From Diphasiastrum complanatum (lineage: Eukaryota > Streptophyta > Lycopodiopsida > Lycopodiales > Lycopodiaceae): DNA of 64,000 nt. Under the pieces are notes generated by a model that saw only the letters and a program-made list of their open reading frames with translations, ran no database searches and was not told where the DNA came from. Both the position numbers and the translations under genes were made by a program. Each line of letters opens with the position of its first letter. Position 1 is the first letter of the stretch. Shown piece by piece: positions 32,483-44,593 of this stretch. The stretch is taken from assembly GCA_029204225.1 (NCBI GenBank), contig CM055092.1, positions 26,580,320-26,644,319 of the forward strand. The letters are read 5' to 3'.

Positions 32483-33457
32483 TTGATGGGTGCCTTCGAT
32501 CAAGTTTGACTGCACACCATAAGCTGCCATATGATGGTGATGCTTGGTACACTGGGGCCTCGGCACTGACGGCTATTATTACTATCATTGTGCAAAACGT
32601 GGAGGTAATATGTCAACCATACTTCTAGTGTTGTTAAATTTCTACTCTTACAAGCAAAGCATCAATCTATGCATTCTTCTCCTTCAGGTTTGTAAGCTTG
32701 TCTCCCAAAAGGAGCTATTTTCAAAGCTGCACATCTAATGGTTGGGATGCTCGTGCTCGTTGGTACAAAACAATGTGTAAGTCTTACCCAAACTCAGTTT
32801 GTTGGCTTTGACTCAACCATTATTTCTTGTTGGGTTCTTTTCAATTTCAGCATTTGAATGCGTTGAAAGTTTAATTCAAGGAATGTCCTCGTTTATGAAC
32901 CACTAAAGCCTTGTGGAGTGGGACCACTCAGTCCACAAACTTCGTGAATTTCACTCACATTCTTGAAGTTAGTACCCAATGGCATCTGAAGCTTTAGGTT
33001 CATTGAGCCCTCTAGGCTATTCCACTTACTTTTTTATATCATTGGCCTACATCTTTATCAATTTCCTCAACTTTCTTAGAGTACATGTACACCTTCTGAA
33101 TGCTTATATATTCGGCTCCAACAAGAAGTACTACTACTATTAATAATACCAAAAGGAGAAGTGGACATCGAGCCACTGTGCTTAGAAATGGCAGAATTTA
33201 TCAAAATTAATTTTCATAAAAGTCGGTGCTCTACTCCTGTCTATAATCATAGGCTCAGCAAGATAATTTAGGATGCAACCTTTTTACTCTTGTATTATAT
33301 GGAGAATGTCAGGGATGAACTTTACCTCTATTGAGAACTCCAAAATATTGATCAAGAAGTTGACATTTCAATTGCTTTTGCTTTTGCTTTCACTAAGCCT
33401 CAGTTGCTCTCGGTAGGCTGTCTCATTTTTTGGTGGAGTTTATCAACTAGTATGCTT

Positions 33458-33463
<6 letters not shown>
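32483..33463. other. REV1 3' flank, no gene recognised
   Basis: Likely holds the REV1 3' UTR and polyadenylation site. I see no convincing coding sequence. Confidence 0.55.
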
Positions 33464-33519
<56 letters not shown>

Positions 33520-33535
33520 CTCTCTCTCTCTCTAG
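33464..33535. repeat. (CT)n tract at the 5' end of LINE copy E
   Basis: About 70 bp of CT dinucleotides with one interruption, directly followed by the LINE 5' UTR. Confidence 0.96.
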
Positions 33536-33907
33536 GAACGGGACCTAGGAGCGAGACCTGGGCTCTGATCTGAGCTGGACCTAGGCGCAGAACTGTTGCG
33601 ATGGTCTGAGCAGAATCCAGCTGAGCAGGTACTGGCGCTGCTCAAGTGCTGTCCTAGCATGCTGACTGATGCTGCCCGGACCCCTGTTGACCCCTGCACC
33701 AGATGTTAGCGTGCTACTAGCCCGTTGATCTCCTGATTGCAGGAGCGCTGACTGGCCCGTCCTCTGACCAGGTGCTGCCTTGCCCTGAGGCACTGACTGC
33801 AGGCACGCTGACTGGCCCGATGGTCTTCTGACCAGGTGTTGCTCTGTTGTCCTTGGTGCTCTCTTTACATTGCTGATTCTGTCCTTTCTACATCCTGCCT
33901 TCACACA

Positions 33908-34910
33908 TGGCACCTAAGAAAAAGGGGAGTGCCCCGACCCCCCCCCCTCCCCTCTATCCATCTCTTCTCCTCCCCCACCTTCTACAATGGCCGGGGATGA
34001 TATTTCACCTACAGCAATGAAGGAACTCCCATCACCGTTGGCTGCACTCGAAGGCTCCATTTTCACCGACACTATACTTGATGTCATGGAAACGGCAAAT
34101 CAGCAAGCCACGGTCGATTACACTCCTTCCAAGCCTATTGAGAGTCTTTATGCCTATGATATTGGTTTCATTCGAAACAAAATCATCAGCCTTAAGAAAC
34201 AACTACACTTTTTTGAAATGGCGAATGGCAAGTTGGTTATGGATCTCGTAAGTGTCAAAGAGAGGGTGGAGCAGCTTGAGCAAGAAAATGTATATCTTAA
34301 GCAACGGATTGCCGAACATGTATCGCCTTCGGACGAAACTTCCAACAAAATATCTTGCTTGGAAAAACAGGTCGAAGAGACAAAGACATGGGCAGCACTC
34401 TTCAAACCGGATGATATGGGCAACAAACTCTCATCACTTGCAAAACAGGTTGAAGAAACGACATCGATCCTCAAACAAGGTAATCACCCCCATATCTCAG
34501 CCTCTATGATGGATAACAATTTGGAGACAGTTTTGGATGAAAAAGCTAGAAGAGCTAAAAAGGCTCTCAATACTAGAGTAAGTGACATTGCCAACGACGG
34601 TAAACCAATAGACGAAGCTACAGATTTACTCGTTTCCAAGTTATCTCATGTTGTTGATGGTTTTGATACGGCATGGTGTAGTAAATTTGATGACAAAGTT
34701 CTTTTTGTTAAATTTCGCTCTCTTCAACACCGCAATGCAGCCCTTCGGCTTAGAACAAAACTCAAAGGCACTTTCATTTATATGGATGATGATTTGAAAA
34801 ATACCCAATGGTTAGCAAGGAAAAAGATTATTCACGAAGCAAAAGAAAAAGGGCAAAGGGTCGTTTTTATCGACGACAAACCAAGATATTTTGACCTTCT
34901 CTCACACTAG
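33908..34910 (+). CDS. LINE-E ORF1p-like RNA-binding protein
   Basis: The open frame from ATG 33987 encodes 307 residues: acidic leader, long coiled coil (about 50-155, e.g. ERVEQLEQENVYLKQRI), RRM-like domain (KALNTRVSDIAND, VLFVKFRSLQHRNAALR), then a C-terminal domain (GTFIYMDDDLKNTQW, KKIIHEAKEKGQRV). This is the L1 ORF1p plan: trimerisation, RNA binding and chaperone. An upstream ATG at 33908 (MAPKKKGSAP) is one base out of frame across a C8 run; a slip there would restore a longer N terminus like MPCRKG in copy C, so I place the ancestral start at 33908. Followed after about 45 bp by ORF2. Confidence 0.76.
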
Positions 34911-34951
34911 GAACTTGGGGCTCCCGGGTTTAGGAGCTGCCCGAGATCCCC

Positions 34952-35541
34952 TACCATTTTGAGACTTGGCTTCTGGAATTGCAATGGTTTTTTTATCATC
35001 ATCATCGGCAGGAGATTTTGCTGATTTTATAAGCAAATGTGACATTTTGTTGTTGGCTGAAACCCATGAGTCCTTATATTATCCTCTTCCACATGTACAT
35101 GATTACTCTTGGCATTCTGTTTTTCGCCCATTTGTGAGGGGAAAAACTTGTCGTGGATCCGGCGGAGTAGCTTGTTTATACAGAGCCACGACAGTTAAGA
35201 TGGTTAAGCAAGATCCGTATGCTCGATATATACGGCTACATACTATTGGTTCATTATTGGGATTACCGCAGGACATTTATATGGCTGTATGTTACTTCGC
35301 TCCACAGACTTCGGCGTTTGCTGAATTTGGTGGGGACCCATTTCAGGCACTCTCAGATGATAGTGCTGTTTTTTCTCAGCAGGGCTACATTTTATTAGCA
35401 GGAGATTTCAACGTCCGTACTAGCTCCAAACAGACAGAATTTCATGCAGAGATTGACACAAAACTTTATACCCTAGACTCCCCTCCTACCTTACTCTCAC
35501 CACGACCTGCCCGCTGCACGCTTTTTACTCCACATGGTTGA
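34952..35541 (+). pseudogene. LINE-E ORF2 endonuclease, partial
   Basis: LRLGFWNCNG at about 34957-34990 (catalytic Asn block) is separated by a frameshift in a T run from the 191-residue frame with DILLLAETHE (catalytic Glu) and ILLAGDFNVR (D-x-N). After EFHAEID the sequence jumps to linker TKLYTLDSP; the SDH end of the endonuclease is missing. Confidence 0.82.
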
Positions 35542-37164
35542 AAATGCCAATAACCATGCCAAACTTCATAAAGCCACTGATGACTATGATTCTCTAAACG
35601 TGGATTTCCTTAAACCTGTAGCACATCTTATCTCGCCCTTTATTGTTCACGCTTTAAACACTCCTGTGACCTTTGGTTTTCCTACCGCATGGTGTACTAA
35701 CATTCTTCATCCCATTCTCAAGGCAGGTGATCCCATAAATGTAGCTACTATTATGATTGGTCACACTTTGGCTAAGATTTATGGTTCCATTTTACAGACG
35801 GTTACTGGATCTTTTGCTGAGATTGAGGATTTCCATGCTATGGGTCAGGCTGGGTTCAGACCAGGATACTCTACCTCAGATCAGATTTTCATTTTGCGAT
35901 GCATCATTGAGAAGGCACGACATCAGAGACAGAGAGTTTATTGTTGCTTTGTGGACTTCCGCAAAGCTTTTGACTCAGTTTCGAGACACCTCCTTTTCCA
36001 GAGATTATCTTTGCTTGGCTTCACAGACAAGACTATTGCTGGCGCGGTTCAGGGACGGTAGTGGTTGGTAGTGGTTGGTCCTCGCTGATCCATTCTACCA
36101 TTGGAGTGAAGCAGGGCTGCCCCTTATCTCCTACTCTCTTTGCACTATATATTGACGACCTCGAGCGGATTATTCGAGAGGAAGGTGGAGAGGGCTGTCC
36201 CTTAGCAGATATTATTATCCCCATTCTCCTATACGCTGATGATGTGGTTCTTCTCTCATCCTCTGTAGCTGGCTTACAGAGACACCTCTCTGCTTTACAT
36301 CACTTCTGTCAGCTTTGGGGATTGACAGTTAATACTAAGAAGACCAAGATTATGGTGTTCAACACAAATAGACAGCGTATGAGAGATGTGACCTTCTATT
36401 ATGATGTGCTGCCGATTGAGATTGTGACCTCTTACACTTATTTGGGAGTACTTTTTTCTGGTCCGCTACTCACATTCCGACCGGCAGCCCTCACCAGACT
36501 CGGTAAGGGGCACACTTCTCTTGTTCATATGGAGAGATTCTGCTCCACATATTATGTACAGGACCCTGCTACCAGATGCTTACTATTTTCTACCACTGTC
36601 TCCCCGGTTGTCTTATACTCTGCTGAGACTTGGTGTTCGGATTTATCACGTGATACTTGGAGGGATCTTACTCGTATCCAGGTTCTCATGCTTAGCAGGA
36701 TGATTAGGGCTAAGCCCTCAGTGCCACATGATATCATATTAGCGGAGTTTGCTTCCCCTCCCCTGGTTATCGGTGCTATGTTTCAAATCATTACCTTTCT
36801 TCACAGGATATCAGAGTTAGACACTTCCATATATATTGTTGCTGCTCTCACTTCATCACGCACCATTGCTGGACAGGGGGCCAAGCATTCTTGGTTTGGC
36901 AGTGTCTCAGCCCTTCTTCTGACTTGGGGCTTATCTGTATTTGATCTTCTGAGCAGGACTCATGCTTATATCAGACAACATATTTATCGTAGCTACATAC
37001 GCACTATATGGTCACAGCCCGACCTTGATAAGGTCAAGATACATTTCTATGGCACACATCTACTACGGTATATTACGAGATCAGGGGGCGTTACCATTGT
37101 TTATATAGAGATACCCCTCTCACGTTGTGATCGTTCCTCAAATATCCAGACTCCAGATGTGTAG
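35534..37164 (+). pseudogene. LINE-E ORF2 reverse transcriptase, two frames
   Basis: Frame 35534-36061: [51 protein letters not shown]. Frame 36061-37164: [27 protein letters not shown] (catalytic), then thumb-like sequence up to about 37164. A tandem duplication of TAGTGGTTGG at 36058-36079 causes the frameshift between them. Confidence 0.9.
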
Positions 37165-37172
37165 GTCTTCTA

Positions 37173-37442
37173 TTGAGAGAGATGTATACTCTACAAGCTT
37201 CACTTCTACCTGCCACAGATATGGATCTCAGCCAGGCTCATATTACCCAGTTTTTCCAGAACCGAGACAGAGAGGACATTTCCATTTTGGATTTTGAAGT
37301 CCCCACTCGGAGATCGAAGACACAGAGAGTCTCACATATTTCTGCTAGATCCAGGATCACTAGATCTTCACGGGCTTCTTGCCAGTCCACAGCACGCTCC
37401 ACTACTACTATCACTCACTATTTTCAGCTTACTCGTAGCTAG
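37173..37442 (+). pseudogene. LINE-E ORF2 C-terminal tail with PIP-like motifs
   Basis: 89-residue frame following RT after a small shift. It has QAHITQFF (37233-37256), a basic Ser/Arg/Thr-rich stretch, and a second TTTITHYF near the end (about 37401-37424). Both fit the Q-x-x-I-x-x-aromatic-aromatic PCNA box, the second with Thr in place of Gln. The parallel tail in copy F keeps both positions. Confidence 0.65.
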
Positions 37443-37680
37443 TCTCCTCCGCAGAGCAGGTGGTTAAGCTCTTGCATTGTACCCTCGCAAGCTGGTGGTC
37501 AAGCTTGGATATTTCTTCTTCTTAGAGATAGCGAGATAGATATGCTAGTTTCTTGTCTTTTTTTCTTTTTTACTAGTAAATGAGTTCGTATGCGGACAAT
37601 GCTCCTCTCCTTTTGTACTCTCTTTTGTCTTATGTACCTTTGGGTACCAAAAGACGTTAATAATAATAATTCTAATTCTA

Positions 37681-37700
37681 ACTCTCTCTCTCTCTCTCTC
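37681..37700. repeat. (TC)n tract at the 3' end of LINE copy E
   Basis: CTCTCTCT run directly after the TAATAA-type LINE tail. Confidence 0.93.
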
Positions 37701-40700
37701 ATGTAAATGTGGAATGATCTCATGCTGGTAGTTGAAAAGTTTTGTTGTTCAGATTATCATGCTCATTCACCTTGACTTGAAGTTTTAACCGTGCCATTGT
37801 AACCTGCAAGATTAACCTTCACATGGCAGTGTTTTCTCAAGGTAACTTTGAGTGTTTGACTGTTTTGCAGCACGTATGATCAGCCAATCCAATCTTTATG
37901 AGCTGGGTCAAGGTTCATTTGAATTATGCAACTTTGGAACTAGGCTGACACCCCAAGTTCTTGCACATGCTACCAGTCGTCCCACAGTTATTCCTAAGTA
38001 GGTGAGTCTTGGAAGTTTTGTACGCGTGCTCCAGTATGCAACTACTATTTACATGGTGGGTGTGCTACAGGTTGTTGGTGTAACTTGAAATGTGAACTCC
38101 ATATTTGTAATCAACTTGAAAGCATTGTAGTCTATTCCTTGTTTGCAACTTAAAAGGTAGATTATGTTGGTTATGTTTCTTTTCTCTATCTCTAAATTTC
38201 TAGCTTATTCTTGCTGATTGTCATTCACTTCTTTGTCAACCCTGGATTCTCTCAATATCACAGCAGTTTTGCTTGGGTATTGATGAGAGCAAAGTAATAC
38301 TTGCTGGCTGAGGGTTTGTTCTTTCAAGGTTTTTACATTGATATGGGTTTTTCTCTTTTGAAATTTTCTAAGGATAACTCATCAACATTACTAACTGCTC
38401 AAAGTTGATTTTTGAATTTGGATATATTTCAATCTCTTAATATTGTATCACTCTAACAGCAAAAAAAATGTTCTCCCTTTATATTGGTCCAAGCAGTCAT
38501 CTTTTACAAATGCACATTTTTTGATGGTAGTTCAGTGTGATACTAATCATAGCTAAGTCATCTTGTAAAAATTCATGATGGCAATCTTCGTTTTGTTGTT
38601 TTGCTTCATTTAGTAGTCCATGTGGATGGAATTTTGTGAAAATTCTATGTTGTCTCCTTTCTCTTTGGGGCTCTTTCCAAGTTTGGCACTATATTTGATT
38701 TTGCATTTTGTTTCTTAGTAAAGGATCTACATTGTATTGTGATGAATTGCCAGTTCATTGGCAAGGGTTTACCTAGTTGAAGGGTAGTTTCTTAATGGAA
38801 GCATTGTTCAGCTCTTTTCAAGAATGTATGCCTAGATTCTTATTTATTAATGGCTATCTTAGTTTTATGGGTTGACTGTGTTTTATACATTTGTAGATAC
38901 ATTCACACTTTTTTTTAATTCATGTAATAACTCTCTTGTCGGTATATGGTTCTTGGTCTGAAATGCAATAATCAATGTGAAGGCCAACTTATGATAGTTT
39001 TTGGCTTTTTTCAGGATTCTATTCTCAGTTAACATTGTCTCACCACAGCACCTTACATTAGGTTTCAGTGTCTTTGGATATTTTTAGAATTAAGGGTTTA
39101 TCGGTTGGTGCCTTTAAAGTTTGGTGTGAGGGAGTTTTGTGATGCTATTGCCACGAAAGTCATGCACAATCTATTGCCTGCTATTGTCAACTGCCTTTCA
39201 AATGCTAAAAGTGGGATCAATTAAGGTTCTTCACCCCGTTATAGAAGCCCTATCAAACAAATTGCAGGTATAGTGACACTGATTTTGGCCTGAAACAATA
39301 AGTCTAAGAAAAGCAACAGTTTGAATCTTTCCTTGGCTACTCAAAAGTATCATAATTGGTTGTGTTTTTGCAATGCTACAAAGGTTCTATTCCATCCCTT
39401 CACTGTCACATTCCTCTGAACCCATAGGCCTTTCAAGATGAATTGTATCCAACTTAATGAAATAGATATTGGCATGGATAAAAATTGGGCATGACCATGA
39501 GAACCATCAAGAGTTATTCGGCTCATGCGTGGTGTGGTGCGTAGTGTGCTTGCCCACTCAAGCTTGATTCTCTGGCCACACATGGGCAGATATATTGGCC
39601 AATGGCCTATTTTATTAAAAAAAAAAACAGTCACAAGGACTTTGAAAATGACAGCCAGAGACTTCTACATTCAAGTGTTGATTGGATCTACCCATTTAAA
39701 ACATGTACATTATAGCTACTAATTAGCTCAAGAAGAACTTCACTCAGATACTTACCACATAATGGATGGTGGAGTTCAGTATTCCCTTGCTTTAAAACTT
39801 GTCAAATTGCAGGGTGTCAATGAGCTTTGACCCCATATGTCTGAATGACCAGATCTTCAACGAACTCTTTTCCAACATTTTTGCATCATCAAGATGTTAA
39901 ATCGGTAGAGCCATTAGTAATTCTGTTAAGAACAAAAGTAAAAATTATTTTAATTAGAAATTTAAGGGCCGGAGAGTTCCTTGGAATGATGAATGGGGCA
40001 AGATGACGTCCAAGATCTCAAAAACGCCTGAATGTGGCCATAAATCTATCATCTTTGGTTATAGAGTATGCTGTTGCTGTCAACGTCTAAAGGATTATAG
40101 TTACAACTCCCAGTCATAGAAACTGAACCATCTATCCAAAAGCACTGAACCATCTACCTAATACCAATGTGTAAAATCATTATCTTTACAGTTTACAGTT
40201 CTAGAGGCTGCAACACGACATCAAGGAAAATTGGACTGTATTTTGTTCCTAATTGTCTTGAAAGTGGCAAATAAAACGTGATTTATCTTTTCAGCACATG
40301 CGAGACAGTTAGACAGTGGTTGAATTTTCACAAACAAAGTCAATTCAAGAACAAAATCCACATAAGATCTAGGAGTTGTTTGTATTTTGTAGACATGCAA
40401 ACGTACTGTGTTGGCGGCATAAATACAAGACTCGATGTTGAAACTGACAGACATTACTCCAACCAAATGGTGGGTGATAAAGCTTTGGGATTTTGGACAG
40501 ATGGAAAAGGGATGAATGTTCTGTGGCAAACTGTGTGCGAACATTGGGGCATTGTTGGATAATCACGAGTTTTTATTTATTTTAGTGCACAAGCCCTGTT
40601 TGAACCATTTGAACCTTTTTACTATATCTACTTATCTACAGTGAAAGGAGGGAGCCACCAGCTTGGAGTAGTCATAGCGTGACGTTTTGAGCTGATTGCT

Positions 40701-42571
40701 CCATCTATCTTTAGACCTTTACGTGTGTCGCTAGATAGAGCTATTTGTACAGTTTATTTCAATATACGGATTCAATTCAGTTTCATTTCATCGGATGAGC
40801 TAATCAACCACTTGGTCTTTTGCCTTTTGAGTCCATTCAAATGAAAGGGAGTTTTTTGACCTTTTGTAGTTTTCGTTTTTGCCAGGGATCTGGAGGATTC
40901 AGGTTTTTGAATATTTGTACTAGAAATGGATCATCTTACTGAGATGTCTCTGAAATGGGAAGCTTTTGAAAAACTCTTTAAATAAATCTGCAGTGAAGCA
41001 ATGCCTTTGGCTTGGTGGTGGCGGGCTGTAAACAGTGATGAAACATTGCTGACCAAGAGGGAGGCAATCCAAATGCTTTGTTTCCATAGTCAACTGGCAA
41101 GCGTATGTCACACCCAGAGAGCCAGGTTACTTTTTAATCTTCCAGACAAGACTATACAGAAGACTGAACATACTTGTCTTCTAGCAGGAGCATTCCAAAT
41201 GATACGTTGCAACCCTTTCAAGGAGGGCCTGTGGAGAGAAATGAAATCGTCAATAAAATGCAGGTATTTCTACAAGACATGGAGTTTGCTGCTTTTAAGA
41301 ATGTACAATAAATTCCCACAATGGTTTCATGTGAAGATTGATTGAGTTTGATGGGGTGCGTTTGAAAACTACAAGGAGAGAGTTGATCATAATTTCACTG
41401 GATGACTATGGATCAATCAGGCTCAATGGGAGAGAGGGATCACACTAGCAACATGTAACTGCTCTCACCAAAATCACCAAAATCAAGCATACACTAGTGA
41501 GAGCCCTATGGATATACTTATGCGCTCCAAGGCCCATGCATCACTAGTAGTAAACTGTGACACCTCACTAGACACATGAGCAGCCTAACTGGGCCACTTC
41601 ATCCATTTCTTCCGTGAGTCACTGTTAGATCCTTACAAATCCACCATCTTGAGTTTTTAAGCCTCCGACCATTTATCATGATTTTAATTCCATGAGGGCC
41701 CAAACTCCTCATAATCATCATTAATTTATGGGTTGAGTTAGGCCTATTGACCTCCTTACGGGATAATAATCCGAGATCAATCCATATATGGGCATGACTT
41801 TCTTCTTCCTTTATTCAAGTTCTGTCCTCAGAACTTAAAAGTTAGGAAATTTCCTTTTCAGGCTACCTTCTTACTCCCATGAGTCATCATCGTCTATATG
41901 ATCTCTCCATCAAACTATATGCTTGATAACTATACAATTTTACAATCATTTAGTTCTAGTATCCAAGATCTTTTCAGGTTCAAGTTGAATCACACTTTTA
42001 TAGTTTTGCTATGAAACTATGAAGGTGAATAGAGAAGAGAAAAAAACATAGCAGAGCCATAAGTAAATAAGCAGTGTAATTTACACATTGTTATAATCCT
42101 TGCTTGAAATGCGCCCTGCAAAAAGGAAAACTATGGGAAATGCAGGATCTGAGGGCAAGCAACAGGGCGCAGATGCCCCCACCATCCTCTCGGCCCAGCT
42201 CTCTCTCTTTCTTGCCATCCCTCGGGCCAGAGGAGCACTTGGGCAAGGAGGCAGGGGCCTTTACTGGTTTTCAGCAGCAGGGCTCGAGAAGCTATTCGAA
42301 GGAGGGGAGGGTAGCTTGACAAGCTACCCCGATCCCCCTCCCTTAGATAGGTGAAGGGGGGGATATTTAATTGAGGTGCATTTAATTTTTTCTAAAAACT
42401 TCGTGAATGGTTTTTTAAGCTTACTGGCTTTCATTTTTGGCAGTTAAAAGGACATAAAAATGGTGATTGCCCATTTGCATTGGGTTTACTTCTTCTAAAA
42501 TTTTCAAGTTTGTAGTCAAGAGCATTTTGAGCATGTGCATTCATGAAAAACGAAATTTTTTTTATGAATAT
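37701..42571. other. No recognisable gene (4.9 kb)
   Basis: Moderately AT-rich with short ORFs on both strands (longest 114 codons, 41001-41345, no similarity I recognise). A short plus-strand reading SIKVLHPVIEALSNKLQ then gtatag at about 39212-39270 looks exon-like but has no supporting neighbours. 42100-42350 is GC-rich and of unknown nature. Confidence 0.55.
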
Positions 42572-42824
42572 TGTTAGAAATCAGTAATAAACTTCATTGT
42601 TACACTTCTTAGTTACTGTTTACGATGTACTTTATTACTAGCTGTAACTAGCCGTTGGCTAGTCTAGTAGTCTACTCCTAGGTTTTCCCTCTCTATCAGG
42701 GTTCAGGGTTTATATGTACATTTTACATTCAGTATGTGGTAGCGTGATAGTGCGTGTTCTTCTTCCGGTTTCTTTGGTGATTGCTTATGGTGAATGCTTG
42801 ATGTTGCATATCTGATTGTTGGCA
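42572..42824 (+). repeat. copia-3 left LTR
   Basis: 253 bp, TGTTAGAAATCAG...TTGGCA, followed at once by PBS TGGTATCAGAGCAGC (42825-42839). Confidence 0.84.
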
Positions 42825-42839
42825 TGGTATCAGAGCAGC
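42825..42839 (+). other. copia-3 left primer-binding site
   Basis: TGGTATCAGAGCAGC, initiator-Met type, adjacent to the LTR. Confidence 0.88.
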
Positions 42840-43698
42840 AGCTTGATCAGTGGATACAGCTTGTCACAGGCTCCGCAACGAAGTGAGAAAGTTCTTCACG
42901 GGAGGTGAAAGTTGGAGAGATAAAAATGGCTGGAAGAAATATTTCTTTGGTGTATTTTGCAGGTTTGAAGCTCTGAATCATCAGTGGGGAACGAAGACAC
43001 AGTCCCGGAGGCATCAGAAAGGCCAGGGCAGCATCAAACAAGTTGAAAATATGTTGAGTGGGGAGATTTTTACAATACTTCCTAGTTGTTGTGAAAAGCA
43101 CAGTCCCGGAAGCATGCAAAAGGCCAGGGCAGCATCAGACAGATTGAAAATCTGCTGAGTGAGGGAGATTCTTACAATACTTCCTAGTTGTGGAAAGTGC
43201 TATTTGTGTGAGAGGTTTGCCAAAAAATCTCTCATTTGTCTGTTTGGAGTACCACAAATCACACTAGATAGTATCTAGTACTGTCATTCAAAGTTAGAAA
43301 GCTTCATACTTTTCACATTACTGAAATCTGTTTGTTCGAAATCTAGAATATTCCTTCTGAAAGTTTCTATATTCTCTGTTTTTTATATCCGTACCAATAT
43401 CGGATCCAAGTGCACTAGCTGAAGAGAAATCCGAGCAGTCGTACATCCGCGCTCCAGTCCGATATTGTCCGTACCGATATAGGATCCAAGCGCACGAGCT
43501 AAAGAAAATTTCAAGTAGTTGTACATCCGCGCTCCAGTCCGATATCGCATGCTCCAATATCGGATCGACGCGCATAAGTTAAGGATGATCTTGAGCAGCC
43601 GTACTTCTGCGCTCCATTCCGATATCAGGTGTATAACCATAAAAATATACAGTTTTGTGGTGTGATAAATTACTTGATCTGGACTCATTTGTTTAGTA

Positions 43699-44121
43699 AT
43701 GGCAACTCTAAGCGAGAGTGTCCTCAATGAGTCAAACAAATTGAAAGGAGCCGACAACTATGCTGTTTGGAAATTCAAAGTGAAAAACATTTTGATGGAA
43801 AAGGAGCTATGGGAGATCGTGGCAGGTGAAGAGACAAGGCGAGTGATTGAAGAAGATCAGCGGACATCTGACAGGAGAAAACGGAAAGCACAAAATGTCA
43901 TCAACTTATTAGTTAGAGATGCAATCATTCCCTACATTTCGGATTCAGAAGGACCAAAAGAAGCATGGGATACGTTGAAGGCATTGTTTGAGACCACAAA
44001 CACATCTCGAGTGCTATTCTTGAAGACTAAGCTGCACACATTGCGGACGGATGATGGTGCAATCAACGATTCGGTCATATTAGTGCTCAAAGTTTACAGA
44101 TTCTCAAAAGAGGTAATCTAG
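43699..44121 (+). pseudogene. copia-3 gag fragment
   Basis: MATLSESVLNESNKLKGADN, YAVWKFKVKNILMEKELWEI and KEAWDTLKALFETTNTSRVL are the copia gag N terminus (UBN2-like). It breaks after about 130 residues and jumps to integrase. The leader 42840-43698 repeats an approx. 130-bp GTCCCGGAGGCAT-containing segment near 43000 and 43100. Confidence 0.86.
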
Positions 44122-44128
44122 TTATAGG

Positions 44129-44593
44129 TTGACTGATATTTCTTTTGAAGGAAAAATTTGTGAAGGTTGCATTTTGGAAAAACAACATAGAGAGAGTTTT
44201 CCCAAAAGTGGAGCAAGGAGAGCCAGTGGCATCCTAGATCTTGTCCACAGTGATCTATGTGGACCTATGCAGACTAGATCTCTTAGTGACTACTATTACT
44301 TTATCACCTTCATTGATGAATATAGCAGATGCATTTGGATTTTAAGCAAGAAATCAGATGCTTTTGCTAAGTTCAGGGAATTTAAGGCATTAGTTGAAAA
44401 GCAAACAAGATGTTGCATCAAAACTTTGAGATCTGATGGAGGTGGTGAGTATTTTTCGACAAAATTTATTGATTTCTGCAAAGATCAAGGGATCAAGAGG
44501 CAGAATACAACACCTTTTTCACCACAGCAAAATGGAGTTGCAGAACGAAAGAACAGATCTATTGTTGAGATGGCCAGGGTGATGCTCACATAG
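44129..44593 (+). pseudogene. copia-3 integrase fragment
   Basis: [54 protein letters not shown] and [15 protein letters not shown]: zinc-binding end and D-D-E core. It stops at TAG right where the opposite-strand segment begins. Confidence 0.88.

Larger units (their letters stand above)
33536..37680 (+). mobile_element. LINE copy E, near full length with internal deletion
   Basis: 4.1 kb: GC-rich 5' UTR with tandem repeats, ORF1 (L1 ORF1p-like), ORF2 (AP endonuclease start, RT, basic tail), 3' UTR, stem-loop GTACC-TTTG-GGTAC, AAAAGACGTTAATAATAATAA and then (TC)n at 37681. (TC)n borders both ends. ORF2 has lost the endonuclease C-terminal part and most of the linker, and has frameshifts, so it is inactive. 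Confidence 0.88.

Noticed and set aside
37861-37985. Possible last REV1 exon after the LINE (acceptor tttgcag before CACGTATGA)
   Set aside because: The exon at 32438-32482 gives a proper REV1 ending in phase, so no exon beyond the LINE is needed.
39120-39270. Exon-like reading VLHPVIEALSNKLQ followed by gtatag
   Set aside because: Single short block with no neighbouring exon and no family I recognise.
41001-41345. 114-codon plus-strand ORF
   Set aside because: No recognisable domain, no splice or promoter context; kept as unassigned.
42100-42354. 84-codon GC-rich ORF starting MLEMRPAKRKTMG
   Set aside because: No similarity, three overlapping frames equally open; most likely composition.
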